Below, in pieces: positions 1 through 9,058 of a stretch of 64,000 nucleotides of DNA (positions are counted from its first letter, which is position 1; every line of letters begins with the position of its first letter). Position numbers and translations under genes: made by a program. Below the pieces are notes generated by a model, which was not told where the DNA came from, did no database searches, and saw only the letters and a program-made list of their open reading frames with translations. Origin of the DNA: Oscarella lobularis (taxonomy: Eukaryota > Porifera > Homoscleromorpha > Homosclerophorida > Oscarellidae); contig NC_089176.1 of NCBI RefSeq assembly GCF_947507565.1, positions 3,782,001 to 3,846,000 of the forward strand, read 5' to 3'.

Positions 1-3
1 GCA

Positions 4-57
4 ATGAGTCACGGCGGTGGGCACGGCGGCGGCGGCGGCGGACACGGCGGCGGCGAA

Positions 58-109
<52 letters not shown>

Positions 110-1085
110 TCACTGGTCTACGACAATCGCCCATCGATATAACAAACCAATTCAAAGGGGGTCTCTACGACTATCCCTACAGCAGCGCTCTCGCTCCAAA
201 CAGCCAAAGATTGCCACTGTGTTTTCAAGGAGCCTACGTTAATGGTCCCGGTGGACGTGTGACCGGCGGACAAGTCGTCAACAATGGCCACACCGTGAAA
301 TACACTTTGCCGACGACGGAGAGTGCGACGGTGACGGGAGGCGCGCTCCAGGGAGCCGTTTACCGGCTCGACTCGTTTCACTTGCATTTTGGGTCGGAGG
401 ACTGGCGCGGCTCGGAGCACACCGTCGACGGGCAAGCCTATCCAGTTGAAGTACGACAGTGCATTTATTTCTGAGATAGAACGACGGAGAGTTGCTTCTT
501 TAGATGCATTTTGTTCATTTCAACGCGAAGTATGGCACTATCAGCGCCGCCGCATCTCAACCTGACGGACTCGCCGTGATTGGAGTGTTCGTAAAGGTAC
601 GTTTATTTTAATACTGTAATTAGTTGGGTACGTCACTCACGTGGCCCTTATAACAATGATTTGTTTAGCTGGGAGAAGCGAATCCAGAATATGATCAACT
701 GCAGTATGATACCCTTGTTCAGAACGGTTAGTCAATTATTGAAACAGACGTTTGCCTTCCTAGCTAGTTTCTTATAGGAGCTAGTCGAAATGTTTCGACC
801 ATCTTCCTCAACAATGTTCTGCCGCACGATCGTAACTACTATTTCTACCCGGGCTCTCTGACTACACCGCCGTATTCGGAAAACGTCACTTGGATGGTCA
901 TGCAGCATCCCATTGAAATATCTACGAGCCAGGTAAAACCAAACGCCTGAGCGCTCTAATTATAGTGTTTTGTATAGATGTGGGGTCTTCGTCGCCTTAT
1001 GAATTTGGAGGGCACGCCGATGGAGAACAACTATCGCGCCACGCAGCCGCTGAACGGGAGAGTGGTGCAGTTTCTCTTCGACTGA
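4..1085 (+). CDS. Alpha-carbonic anhydrase copy 1 (Gly/His-rich N-terminus)
   Basis: Alpha-type carbonic anhydrase: zinc enzyme that interconverts CO2 and bicarbonate. Exons 4-450, 504-596, 669-726, 778-932 and 978-1085 join in frame to about 286 residues. The N-terminus is a Gly/His tract including about 15 consecutive Gly from GGC repeats, then QSPIDI. The proton-shuttle His is in NNGHTVKY; the zinc ligands are the two His of SFHLHFG and the His of [24 protein letters not shown] and the C-terminal [10 protein letters not shown] complete the family signature. No signal peptide is visible. The family's usual N-terminal W-x-Y-x-G segment is replaced by the Gly tract. Unlike copies 2 and 4, no intron follows the first 10 coding bases, but the window edge prevents deciding whether the true start lies upstream. 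Confidence 0.88.
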
Positions 1086-1569
1086 GAAAATTGTGGAGGG
1101 TTGAACTCGGATTGCATGCAATGTGCTAGCGCGTAAGTGTGATTGTGTACGTGTGCGTCAGTTTGTCTCTGTGACGAAAGAAAACTGCTTGTATTTGTGC
1201 ATCCAAACCTCTTGGTCTTAGAGAGTGTTCGGGTTATCAAAAAGATGACCCGGAGATTAGCAAAAATGTTTGGGCCAGTATGACTGTCTGCGAGCATCTT
1301 TCCGAAGGAGGTGAATGCTAGATTAGGCCTTTCCTAAAGAAAGAACAAACGTTGACGTCAATGCTGTTAAACCACAGCTCACCTGAGAGTTGCTTTTGTG
1401 GAAGCTATGCAGATTTTAGAATTAACGCTCTTGCGTCTATGCGAAAGCATTTAGCTTCCACAAGGACGTGAACTTTAAACCAACGCTATCTTTAGCTGAA
1501 CGCTAGCATATAAGCTCTGTCTCAGTTTCGGCGCGTCACATTTCTCCATCATAGCTTGAAAACAGTACA
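1086..1569 (+). promoter_or_regulatory. Intergenic region with promoter of HG gene 1
   Basis: Holds the 3' flank of CA copy 1 and then the HG gene 1 promoter. A perfect CRE-type palindrome TGACGTCA is at 1353-1360, a TATA box (TATAAG) is at about 1508, and the start codon is about 60 bases later, so the 5' UTR must be very short. The same block recurs before HG gene 2 (CRE at 5631-5638, TATA at about 5785). This supports shared regulation, possibly by CREB/ATF-type factors (inference). Confidence 0.55.
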
Positions 1570-1698
1570 ATGGGTCACGGTAAGATTGATGCATCATGGT
1601 GCATACGAGCAAATTAACGTACGACTTGATGATCGTCTTTAATATATAGGAAACGGCGACGGTCACGGTCACGGACACGGTCACGGTCACGGTCACGG

Positions 1699-1733
<35 letters not shown>

Positions 1734-1849
1734 AACACGGCGGCCACGAGCACGGTCACGGTCATGGGCATGACGGTCACGGTCACGGACACGGACACGG
1801 ACACGAACACGGACACGGACACGGACACGGCCATGGACACTGCGGATAG
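1570..1849 (+). CDS. HG gene 1: His/Gly-repeat small protein
   Basis: Two-exon gene, 1570-1579 and 1650-1849, encoding 69 residues: MGHG, then NGDGHGHG and an almost uninterrupted run of HG dipeptides broken by EHGGHEHG and HDG, ending GHCG. The 10-nt first exon and phase-1 intron match those of the neighbouring carbonic anhydrases. No signal peptide is visible. Dense His spacing suggests binding of zinc, copper or another metal, or pH-dependent assembly; that is inference from composition, and I recognise no named family. The gene lies between CA copies 1 and 2 and has its own TATA box. The long antisense frame over it is only a shadow of the hexanucleotide repeat. Confidence 0.7.
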
Positions 1850-2694
1850 TGCGCGGCGGCAGCCTCAGTATTGAAAACAGCGGAGACGAGACTCTGAGAA
1901 TGCTGTATGCATGTGAATGTGTTTGTGCGCGTCGAAGTGTTCGTGAGCTTATTACAGTCTAATTAATATATGAGACTTGCATTAAAAATACTGTTGTCGG
2001 AGCGAACGCGTTCTCTTGGCGAATGTGCATAATTCGGTGTGTTTCGGTGTGTTTCGTGAGGGATATAAGTAGATTCAGCACGTGATCACGATTCCCCCCA
2101 TCAACGCACGCTAATGGTCTTCTGCACGACCTTGATTCGCAAAGCCAGTACAGCAATCCAGCAGCGCTGTGCTGCATTCGGTTATTGCGCGCTCATTAGA
2201 GGATAGAATCTTTTGGACACGTCACTCGCGGGTGGATCGACGAAGCAACGTGCTTACTAGAGGCACCTTTCGAGGCTACAGCTCCGCCGCTGCTGCTGCT
2301 GCTGCTGCTGCTCGACTTTGCAAACAAACAGTACGTGTACGAGTTGTTCTTCCGCTGCAGACAGCCGGGATCGAGCTTTCCCGTCTTCTTTGCCAGAAAC
2401 GTCGCGAGACCTCAACCACGGATTGTAGTAGTCTGGGGGCCAGACCTCTTCGCTCGGGGAGGAAGAGGTCTGGCCCCCAGACTAGGATTGTAGACGTGCC
2501 TCAACCCTAACGAGGTCTACTAACTAACGCTAAAAAATGTGGAAGGAAGGGAAGTTAGTGCCTTTTGTGACGTGGACAACAACCGCCAACTTCCTAAAAA
2601 ATGTGACCTCCAATTACAATAGACGTCACTAGGACGATAAGAGCATCGTTCAAGTGGAAGCTAGCTATGTTGTTTTGCGGGCGCACGAGCGCTG
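1850..2694. other. Spacer between HG gene 1 and CA copy 2
   Basis: No gene model supported. The block at about 2080-2210 (containing CAACGCACGCTAA and GATTCGCAAAGCCAGT) recurs near 6490-6570 and 7424-7600, marking the tandem unit. A (CTG)n-like run lies near 2287-2310. After it, one frame reads KQYVYELFFRCRQPG..., which looks protein-like but I do not recognise it. A 56-bp palindromic insertion lies at 2429-2484. Confidence 0.5.
2420..2493. mobile_element. 56-bp palindromic insertion with 9-bp direct repeats
   Basis: Perfect 22-bp inverted arms at 2429-2450 and 2463-2484 around a 12-base loop. It is flanked on both sides by the direct repeat GGATTGTAG (2420-2428 and 2485-2493). The arms begin TAGTCTGGGGGCC. 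This is the structure expected of a tiny foldback or MITE-like insertion with a target-site duplication; no coding capacity. Confidence 0.6.
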
Positions 2695-2752
2695 TATATA
2701 AGTGGCATTCAAGTTTTGGAGTTCCACACAGCTCAAACCCCAGCAATACACA
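2695..2752 (+). promoter_or_regulatory. TATA box and short 5' UTR of CA copy 2
   Basis: TATATAA at 2695-2701 lies about 58 bases before the start codon. The following segment (GTGGCATTCAAGTTTTGGAG...) is nearly identical to that before CA copy 4. An upstream ACGTCAC half-CRE near 2622 is also shared with copy 4 (near 7702). Confidence 0.6.
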
Positions 2753-3977
2753 ATGAGTCACGGTAAGATTGCATTGAAGCGACTACACGCAATCAGCACA
2801 TCTTTCTGTTCGTTGGTTCTATATAGGAGGTAGACACGGCGGCGGAGGCGGTAGACGCCACGGCGGTGGACGCCACGGTGGCGGAGGTAAACACGGCGGC
2901 GGAGGTGGATACGGCGGCGGAGGCTGCAGCGGCGGCGGCGGCGGTGCTAGTGACGGTGCCAGCGGCGGTGCCAGCGGCGTCGGCAGTGCCAGCGGCGTCG
3001 GCGGTGCCGGCGTCTTTGGTCAACGACAATCGCCCATCGATATAACAAACCAATTCAAAGGGGGTCTCTACGACTACCCCTACAGCAGCGCTCTCGCTCC
3101 AGACAGCCAAATATTGCCACTGAGTTTTGAAGGAGCCTACGCTAATGGTCCTGGCGGGCGTGTAACCGGCGGGCAGGTCGTCAACGATGGGCACTCCGTT
3201 AAATACTCTTTGCCGGCGACGGAGATTGCGACGGTGACGGGGGGCGCGCTTCAGGGAGCTGTCTATCAGCTCGACTCGTTTCACTTGCATTTTGGGTCGG
3301 AGGACTGGCGCGGCTCGGAGCACACCGTCGACGGAGAAGCCTATCCAGCTGAAGTACGATAGCGCGTTTATGTGGGGTGGAACAGTGGCAAGGTTCTTCT
3401 TTAGATGCATTTCGTTCATTTCAATGCAAAGTATGGCAGCATCGGCGCCGCCGCATCTCAGCCTGACGGACTCGCCGTGATTGCAGTGTTTGTGAAAGTA
3501 CGCACATCATATTAGTAGCATACCGGCTTAGCGACACTGTACTGCATTTGTTTTAGCTCGGCGAAGCAAATCCAGAATACGATGAACTGAAGTATGACAC
3601 CCTCGTTCAAAACGGTTTGGCAATCATTGATACGGTTTCTTACCTTAGAACGTTCTTTGTAAATAGGAGCCAGTCGAAATATTTCGACCATTTTCCTCAA
3701 CAATCTTCTGCCGCCCATTCGCAACTACTACTTCTACCTGGGTTCTTTGACTACACCAAAGCATACGGAAAACGTCACGTGGATGGTCATGGAGCACCCC
3801 ATTGAAATTTCAACGAGCCAGGTAAAACCAAACAACTGACCTGTAAGTACTTTATAGTGTTTTGCGTAGATGTGGGGTCTTCGTCGCATTATGGATGTGG
3901 ATGGGAAGCCGATGGAAAACAATTATCGCGCCACGCAACCGCTGAATGGGAGAGTAGTGCAGTTTCTGTTCGACTGA
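2753..3977 (+). CDS. Alpha-carbonic anhydrase copy 2
   Basis: Six exons: 2753-2762, 2827-3353, 3405-3497, 3557-3614, 3667-3821 and 3870-3977, all in frame. The first encodes only MSH plus one base and is followed by a phase-1 intron, as in the HG genes. The N-terminal tail of about 70 residues is rich in Gly, His, Arg and later Ser/Ala, then QSPIDI. The shuttle His (NDGHSVKY) and three zinc His ([15 protein letters not shown]) are intact, so activity is expected. It differs from copies 1 and 4 by [13 protein letters not shown] where the others have [13 protein letters not shown]; the change falls in a usually conserved turn and could affect stability. No signal peptide; probably intracellular (inference). 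Confidence 0.9.
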
Positions 3978-4116
3978 GAAATCAGCAGAGCTCGAGACTG
4001 CGAAATTGCAGATTGTCTTTTTATTGTAAGTGTTTGTGTGAGTGAGGCATTGAAAAAAAAACTTCCCAGGGTCGCGCTTCTGCGCGCGCTAAGTAGACTT
4101 GTGCGTTCATCCCAGG

Positions 4117-4359
4117 GCGTTCATCTGCGTTCACCCTGTCCTGGCGTCCTTGTGGACGAGATGTCGTCGTCCTGCGTGTCTCCGTATTCTCCGTCGCCGC
4201 TCGTCGAGTCGCTGCACGACTTAGGTACTACGCGTCGACTTGCACTTTCACGAGGCGAGCTCCACATTTCAGCCGGACAGTCGATCATACTGCGAGGTTC
4301 CATGTGACGCGATCGTAAACTCCTGAGAGCATCGCATCCTTAGGGTTTCGTCGTTTGGG
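4117..4359 (+). pseudogene. Tweety (TTYH) 5' exon fragment, frameshifted
   Basis: Matches the start of the tweety gene at 25,146: it begins at ATG 4161 (MSSSCVSPYSP...), and the similarity continues through the exon, the following intron and its acceptor region to the GTTTGGG at about 4352-4358. A 4-base insertion after LHDL shifts the frame, and the similarity stops abruptly where carbonic anhydrase sequence begins. A displaced duplicate with no downstream tweety exons. Confidence 0.75.
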
Positions 4360-5324
4360 CGGCGGCGTCACTGGTCTACGATATAACAAACCAATTCAAA
4401 GGGGGTCTTCCTACGCGACAACCCCTACAGCAGCGCTCTCACTCCAAACAGCCAAAGATTGCCACTGTGTTTTCAAGGAGCCTATGCTACGCTAATGGTC
4501 CCGGTGGACGTGTGACCGGCGGACAAGTCGTCAACAATGGCCACACCGTGAAATACACTTTGCCGACGACGGAGAGTGCGACGGTGACGGGAGGCGCGCT
4601 CCAGGGAGCCGTTTACCGGCTCGACTCGTTTCACTTGCATTTTGGGTCGGAGGACTGGCGCGGCTCGGAGCACACCGTCGACGGGCAAGCCTATCCAGTT
4701 GAAGTACGACAGTGCATTTATTTCTGAGATAGAACGACGGAGAGTTTCTTTTTTAGATGCATTTCGTTCATTTCAATGCAAAGTATGGCACTATCAGCGC
4801 CGCCGCATCTCAACCTGACGGACTCGCCGTGATTGGAGTGTTCGTAAAGGTACGTTTATTATAATAATTAGTTAGGCACGTCACTCACGTGGCCCTTATA
4901 ACGATGATTTGTTTAGCTGGGAGAAGCGAATCCAGAATATGATCAACTGCAGTATGATACTCTTGTTCAGAACGGTTGGTCAATTATTAAAACAGACGTT
5001 TGCCTTCCTAGCTAGTTTCTTACAGGAGCTAGTCGAAATGTTTCGACCATCTTCCTCAACAATGTTCTTCCGCACGATCGCAACTACTATTTCTACCCGG
5101 GCTCTCTGACTACACCGCCGTATTCGGTCATGCAGCACCCCATTGAAATATCAACGAGCCAGGTAAAGCCAGACACCTGAGCGCTCTAAGTAAATTAATT
5201 ATAGTGTTTTGTATAGATGTGGGGTCTTCGTCGCCTTATGAATTTGGAGGGCACGCCGATGGAGAACAACTATCGCGCCACGCAGCCGCTGAACGGGAGA
5301 GTGGTGCAGTTTCTCTTCGACTGA
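4360..5324 (+). pseudogene. Carbonic anhydrase copy 3, pseudogene
   Basis: Closely matches CA copy 1 over all later exons but lacks promoter, first exon and most of the Gly/His tract. A 14-base deletion removes QSPI, small indels disrupt the next codons (around 4408-4420 and 4487), and a deletion in the fifth exon near 5128 removes the ENVTWM codons. The zinc-binding exon (4500-4700) and the last exon (5217-5324) are intact in sequence. The upstream neighbour is a tweety exon fragment, so this is a chimeric, non-functional copy. Confidence 0.85.
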
Positions 5325-5847
5325 GAAAATTGTGGAGGGTTGAACTCGGATTGCATGCAATGTGCTAGCGCGTAAGTGTGATTGTGTACGTGTGCGTCAG
5401 TGTGTCTTTGTGACAAAAGACAGCTGCTTGTATTTGTGCATCCAAACCTCTTAGAGAGTGTTCGGGTTATCAAAAAGATGACCCGGAGATTAGCAAAAAT
5501 GTTTGGGCCAGTATGACTGTCTGCGAGCACCAGTTATCTTTCCGAAGGGTTTTTCTGTACATAGTCTCAGTACTTTGAATGCTAGATTAGGCCTTTCCTA
5601 TTAGCTAAAGAATAGAACAAGAACAAACGTTGACGTCAATGCTGTTAAACCACAGCTCATGTGAGAGTTGCTTTTGTGGAAGCTATGCAGATTTTACAAC
5701 GCTCTTGCGTCTATGCAAAAGCATTTAGCTTCCATAAGGAAGGAAGTGAACTCTATAAAACAACACTAACTTCATGAACGCTGGTATATAAGATCCGTCT
5801 CAGTTTCGGTGCGTCACATTGCTCTATCCTAACTTGAAAACAGTACA
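5325..5847 (+). promoter_or_regulatory. 3' flank of CA copy 3 and promoter of HG gene 2
   Basis: Near copy of 1086-1569. Perfect TGACGTCA at 5631-5638, TATATAA at about 5785-5791, and the motif GTGGAAGCTATGCAGATTTT near 5679. No gene seen. Confidence 0.55.
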
Positions 5848-6106
5848 ATGGGTGACGGTAAGATTGATACATCATACGAGCAACGTACGACTTGACGATC
5901 GGCCTTTATATATAGGAAACGGCGACGGTCACGGTCACGGTCACGGTCACGGTCACGGCGACGGTCACGGTGGTCACGGTCACGGTCACGGTCACGGCGA
6001 CGGTCACGATCACGGACACGGTCACGGTCACGGTCACGGTCACGGCGACGGTCACGATCACGGGCACGGGCACGGGCACGGACACGGCCATGGACACTGC
6101 GGGTAG
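5848..6106 (+). CDS. HG gene 2: His/Gly-repeat small protein
   Basis: Exons 5848-5857 and 5916-6106 give 66 residues: MGDGNGDG followed by HG dipeptides periodically interrupted by GDGHGG or GDGHDHG, ending GHGHCG. Same 10-nt first exon, phase-1 intron and C-terminal HCG as HG gene 1, but about half of the interrupting residues differ. The regular GDGHDHG insertions imply internal duplication. Function unknown; metal binding is inferred from composition only. Confidence 0.7.
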
Positions 6107-6570
6107 TGCGGCGGCAACCTTGTCGGTATTGAAAACAGCGGAGACGAGACTCTGAGAATGCTGTATGCATGTGAATGTGTTTGTACGTGTCGAAGTGTTC
6201 GTGAGCCATATGAATGAGACTTGCATTGAAAAAAAAGCTTTGACTTGCGTTTGACGTCACAAAGCCCACGTACCCGTATTTCCGCAGGGCAAACGCGGAT
6301 AAGTAACCACCATTTTTAAGTGCGTACAGAACTTCGCCATGAATGAATAAAACCTTTTTTTGGTACCGCGATTTCATATCGTCGGGGAGAGACTACTAGC
6401 CACTAAAATTTGCCCTGCGGAAATACGAGTAAATACGTCATTTTGTGACGTAAACGCAAGTGCTCTATGTGTTGATGGTGTAGTTTCAGCACGTGATCAC
6501 GATCCATCAACGCACGCTAAGTCTTCTCTGTTCTGAGAGCTTGATTCGCAAAGCCAGTGCCACAGTCCAG
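6107..6570. other. Spacer downstream of HG gene 2
   Basis: HG 3' flank (as at 1850-1970). Two divergent related stretches then face each other: TTTGACGTCACAAAGCCC... and CGTATTTCCGCAGGGCAAA near 6249-6295, versus TTTGCCCTGCGGAAATACG near 6410-6428. The latter two are inverted copies of each other, so this may be a further foldback element. No gene seen. Confidence 0.4.
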
Positions 6571-6627
6571 CAGCGCAGTTATACAGCCGCTGAATGGAAG
6601 AGTGGTGCAGTTTCTCTTCGACTGAGA
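6571..6627 (+). pseudogene. Carbonic anhydrase 3' end fragment
   Basis: A fragment of the last CA exon (CAGCCGCTGAATGG... encoding [13 protein letters not shown] then stop) joined directly to spacer sequence. The CA 3' flank follows in the normal order. Leftover of a deleted CA gene in the tandem array. Confidence 0.75.
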
Positions 6628-6810
6628 AAATGGTGGAGCGTTGAACTCGGATTGCATGTGCTATCGCGCGCGTGTGTGATTGTGCGTGTGCGTCAGTGTG
6701 TCTGTGTGATGAAAGACAACTAGCTGCTTGTATTTGTTCTCAATCGTCCAAAGCTCTTAGAGTGTTTGGATTATCAAAAAGATGACCCGGAGAGTAGCAA
6801 AATGTTTGCC

Positions 6811-7222
6811 CAGTACAGGCACGGCGGAAGGTATTTTTTGGAGGTCGGGCTAAGTAGGGAAAATTTTGCGCGCGCGAAATTTTTAGGACCACGCCCACTC
6901 GAAAAGGTTACTTCCGAAGTGTAGAAAAACTTATTGCCTAAAAGGAAGCTCGAACCGTCCCGTAATTGTGCAAAGAAACAAATTTGCAACAATTTTGCGA
7001 GAGAGGCTCTTTTTAGAACTCTCAGGCACATGCATTTACAATTAAATCCGGGTTTAGATGCAGAGCTCGAGGTACCCATTAGGTAGTGACCGTAGTAGGA
7101 CCGTTTCTTCTATATCAGTAGGGCGTCATGCGCGGATGAATCAGAAAATTGATTAGTTTCGGAATTTTTTTAGGTCGGGCCACGGCCCGACCTGCCCATA
7201 TGCGTGCGCCGGGCCTGCAGTA
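6811..7222. mobile_element. 402-bp non-coding transposable element (MITE-like)
   Basis: Element 6816-7217, bounded by near-perfect 11-bp terminal inverted repeats (CAGGCACGGCG at the left; the right end reads as its complement with one mismatch) and flanked by CAGTA at 6811-6815 and 7218-7222. The uninterrupted target is visible in the paralogous flanks near 1278 and 5508 (GGGCCAGTATGACTG). The right end contains a hairpin, GGTCGGGCCACGGCCCGACC. No transposase; superfamily not assigned. Confidence 0.7.
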
Positions 7223-7400
7223 TGACTATATCTTTCCGACCGGAAGGGGTTTTCTGTACATATATCCAAATGCTAGACCTTTACTAATGGAACAAGAACA
7301 AACGTTTAACGTTTACGTCAGTTCAACCACAACTCACGTGAGAATAGCCTTTGTGGAAGCTATGCAGATTTTTAGAAAGCGCTCTCTTTGACGTCATGGC
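7223..7400 (+). pseudogene. HG promoter remnant without a gene
   Basis: Matches the upstream region of the HG genes (AACAAACGTT..., GTGGAAGCTATGCAGATTTT) and includes TGACGTCA at 7389-7396, but the TATA box and HG coding exons are missing. The next sequence is the HG downstream spacer block. A deleted third HG gene. Confidence 0.6.
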
Positions 7401-7829
7401 CAGCTAAGGCCCTGCGTCATGGCATCAACGCACGCTAATGTGTAACCAACGCCTCTCCAACGCCCCTCGTAGCCTTCTGTCTGCTCTGCACAGCTCTGCA
7501 CGACCTGGGAGAGCTTGATTCGCAAAGCCAGTACGACAATCCAGCAGCGCAGTGGTAAATTCGGTTGTTGCGCGCTCATGAGACGTCTCATTAGAAGGAC
7601 TCAGGCTCTCAACTAAAACAATAAAATTAGTGCCTTTTGTGACGTGAACGACAATCGCTAGCCCACTTCCTCCAAAGAAAGGGACCACCAATTACAATAC
7701 ACGTCACTAGGACGATGAGGTCGTCATTCAAGCGGAAGCAAGAAAACAATGCTTTTACACATTGCGGCCCATATATAAGTGGCATTCAAGTTTTGGAGTT
7801 TCACACAGCTCAAACTCCAGCAATACACA
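7401..7829 (+). promoter_or_regulatory. Spacer and promoter of CA copy 4
   Basis: Spacer repeat block (CAACGCACGCTAA at about 7428; GATTCGCAAAGCCAGTA) followed by the CA promoter: TATATAA at about 7772-7778, then the same 50-base leader as CA copy 2. No gene seen. Confidence 0.5.
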
Positions 7830-8512
7830 ATGAGTCACGGTAAGATTTGCATTGAAGCGGCTATACACGCAATCAGCACATCATTCTGTTCGTTGGCTTT
7901 ATAGGAGGTAAACACGGCGGCAACGGCGGTGGAGGTCACGGCGGCGGCGGCGGTGGACACGGCGGTGCCAGTGGCGGTGCTAAAAGTAGCGGTGCCAGCG
8001 GCGTCACGGTCACTGGTCTACGACAATCGCCCATCGATATAACAAACCAATTCAAAGGCGGTCTCTACGACTATCCCTACAGCAGCGCTCGCGCTTCAGG
8101 CAGCCAAAGCTTGCCACTGAGTTTTCAAGGAGCCTACGCTAATGGTCCCGGTGGACGCCTGACCGGCGGGGAAGTCTTCAACAATGGTCACACCGTGGAG
8201 TACACTTTGCTGACGACGGAGAGTGCGACGGTGACGGGAGGCGCGCTCCCCCAGGGACAAGTTTACCGGCTCAACTCGTTTCACTTGCATTTTGGGTCGC
8301 AGGACTGGTACGGCTCGGAGCACACCGTCGACGGGCAAGCCTATCCCGTTGAAGTATGACATTTATTTATGAGATAGAACGACGGATAGTTGCTTTTTAG
8401 ATGCATTTCGTTCATTTCAACCAGAAGTATGACACTTTCAGCTACGCCGCAACTAAACCGGATGGACTCGCCGTGATTGCAGTGTTCGTGAAAGTACGTT
8501 TAATATAATATC

Positions 8513-8566
<54 letters not shown>

Positions 8567-9058
8567 TGATGATGATGATAATAATTAGTTGGGTACGTGC
8601 TCCTCACTCAGGTGACCTTTATGATGCTAATTTGTTTAGCTGGGAGAAGCGAATCCAGAATATGATCAACTCCAGTATGATACCCTTGTTAAGAACGGTT
8701 AGTAAACAGAAGTCTGCCTTCGCGGCTAGTAAAGACGTTTCTAATAGGAGCTACTCGAAATATTTCGACCATCTTCCTCAACAATCTTCTGCCACGCGTT
8801 CGCAACTACTATTTCTACTCGGGCTCTTTGACTACACCGCCGTATTCGGAAAACGTCACTTGGATGGTCATGCAGCATCCCATTGAAATATCAACGAGCC
8901 AGGTAAAACCGAACACCTGAGCTCTAAGCAAATTATAGTGTTTTGTATAGATGTGGGGTCTTCGTCGACTTGTGAGATCGAATGGCACGCCGATGGAGAA
9001 CAACTATCGCCCCACGCAGCCGCTGAATGGGAGAGTGGTGCAGTTTTTCTTGGACTGA
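7830..9058 (+). CDS. Alpha-carbonic anhydrase copy 4
   Basis: Exons 7830-7839, 7905-8353, 8401-8493, 8640-8697, 8748-8902 and 8951-9058 join in frame to about 290 residues. N-terminal MSHGGKHGGNGGGG tail, then Ser/Ala/Gly, then QSPIDI. Shuttle His (NNGHTVEY) and the three zinc His ([19 protein letters not shown]) are present. One extra Gln-containing insertion (ALPQGQVY) relative to copies 1 and 2. The intron at 8494-8639 carries a long TAA microsatellite. Family signature [13 protein letters not shown] is intact. Probably an active cytosolic enzyme. Confidence 0.9.
8512..8586. repeat. TAA/TGA trinucleotide microsatellite
   Basis: About 20 TAA units followed by about five TGA units inside an intron of CA copy 4. 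The equivalent introns of copies 1 and 3 have only an AATAATTAG remnant. Confidence 0.95.

Noticed and set aside
2287-2312. CTG/GCT repeat as part of a poly-Ala protein
   Set aside because: The surrounding frame has no gene context and the region is spacer shared with non-coding copies.
2793-3419. Minus-strand 208-codon frame over CA copy 2
   Set aside because: Shadow of the Gly-rich exon and the zinc-binding exon, which are clearly coding on the plus strand.
5829-6377. Long minus-strand frame rich in Arg-Asp repeats over HG gene 2
   Set aside because: It is the antisense of the CACGGT hexanucleotide repeat; no start context or splice support, and the plus strand has TATA box, intron and conserved ends.
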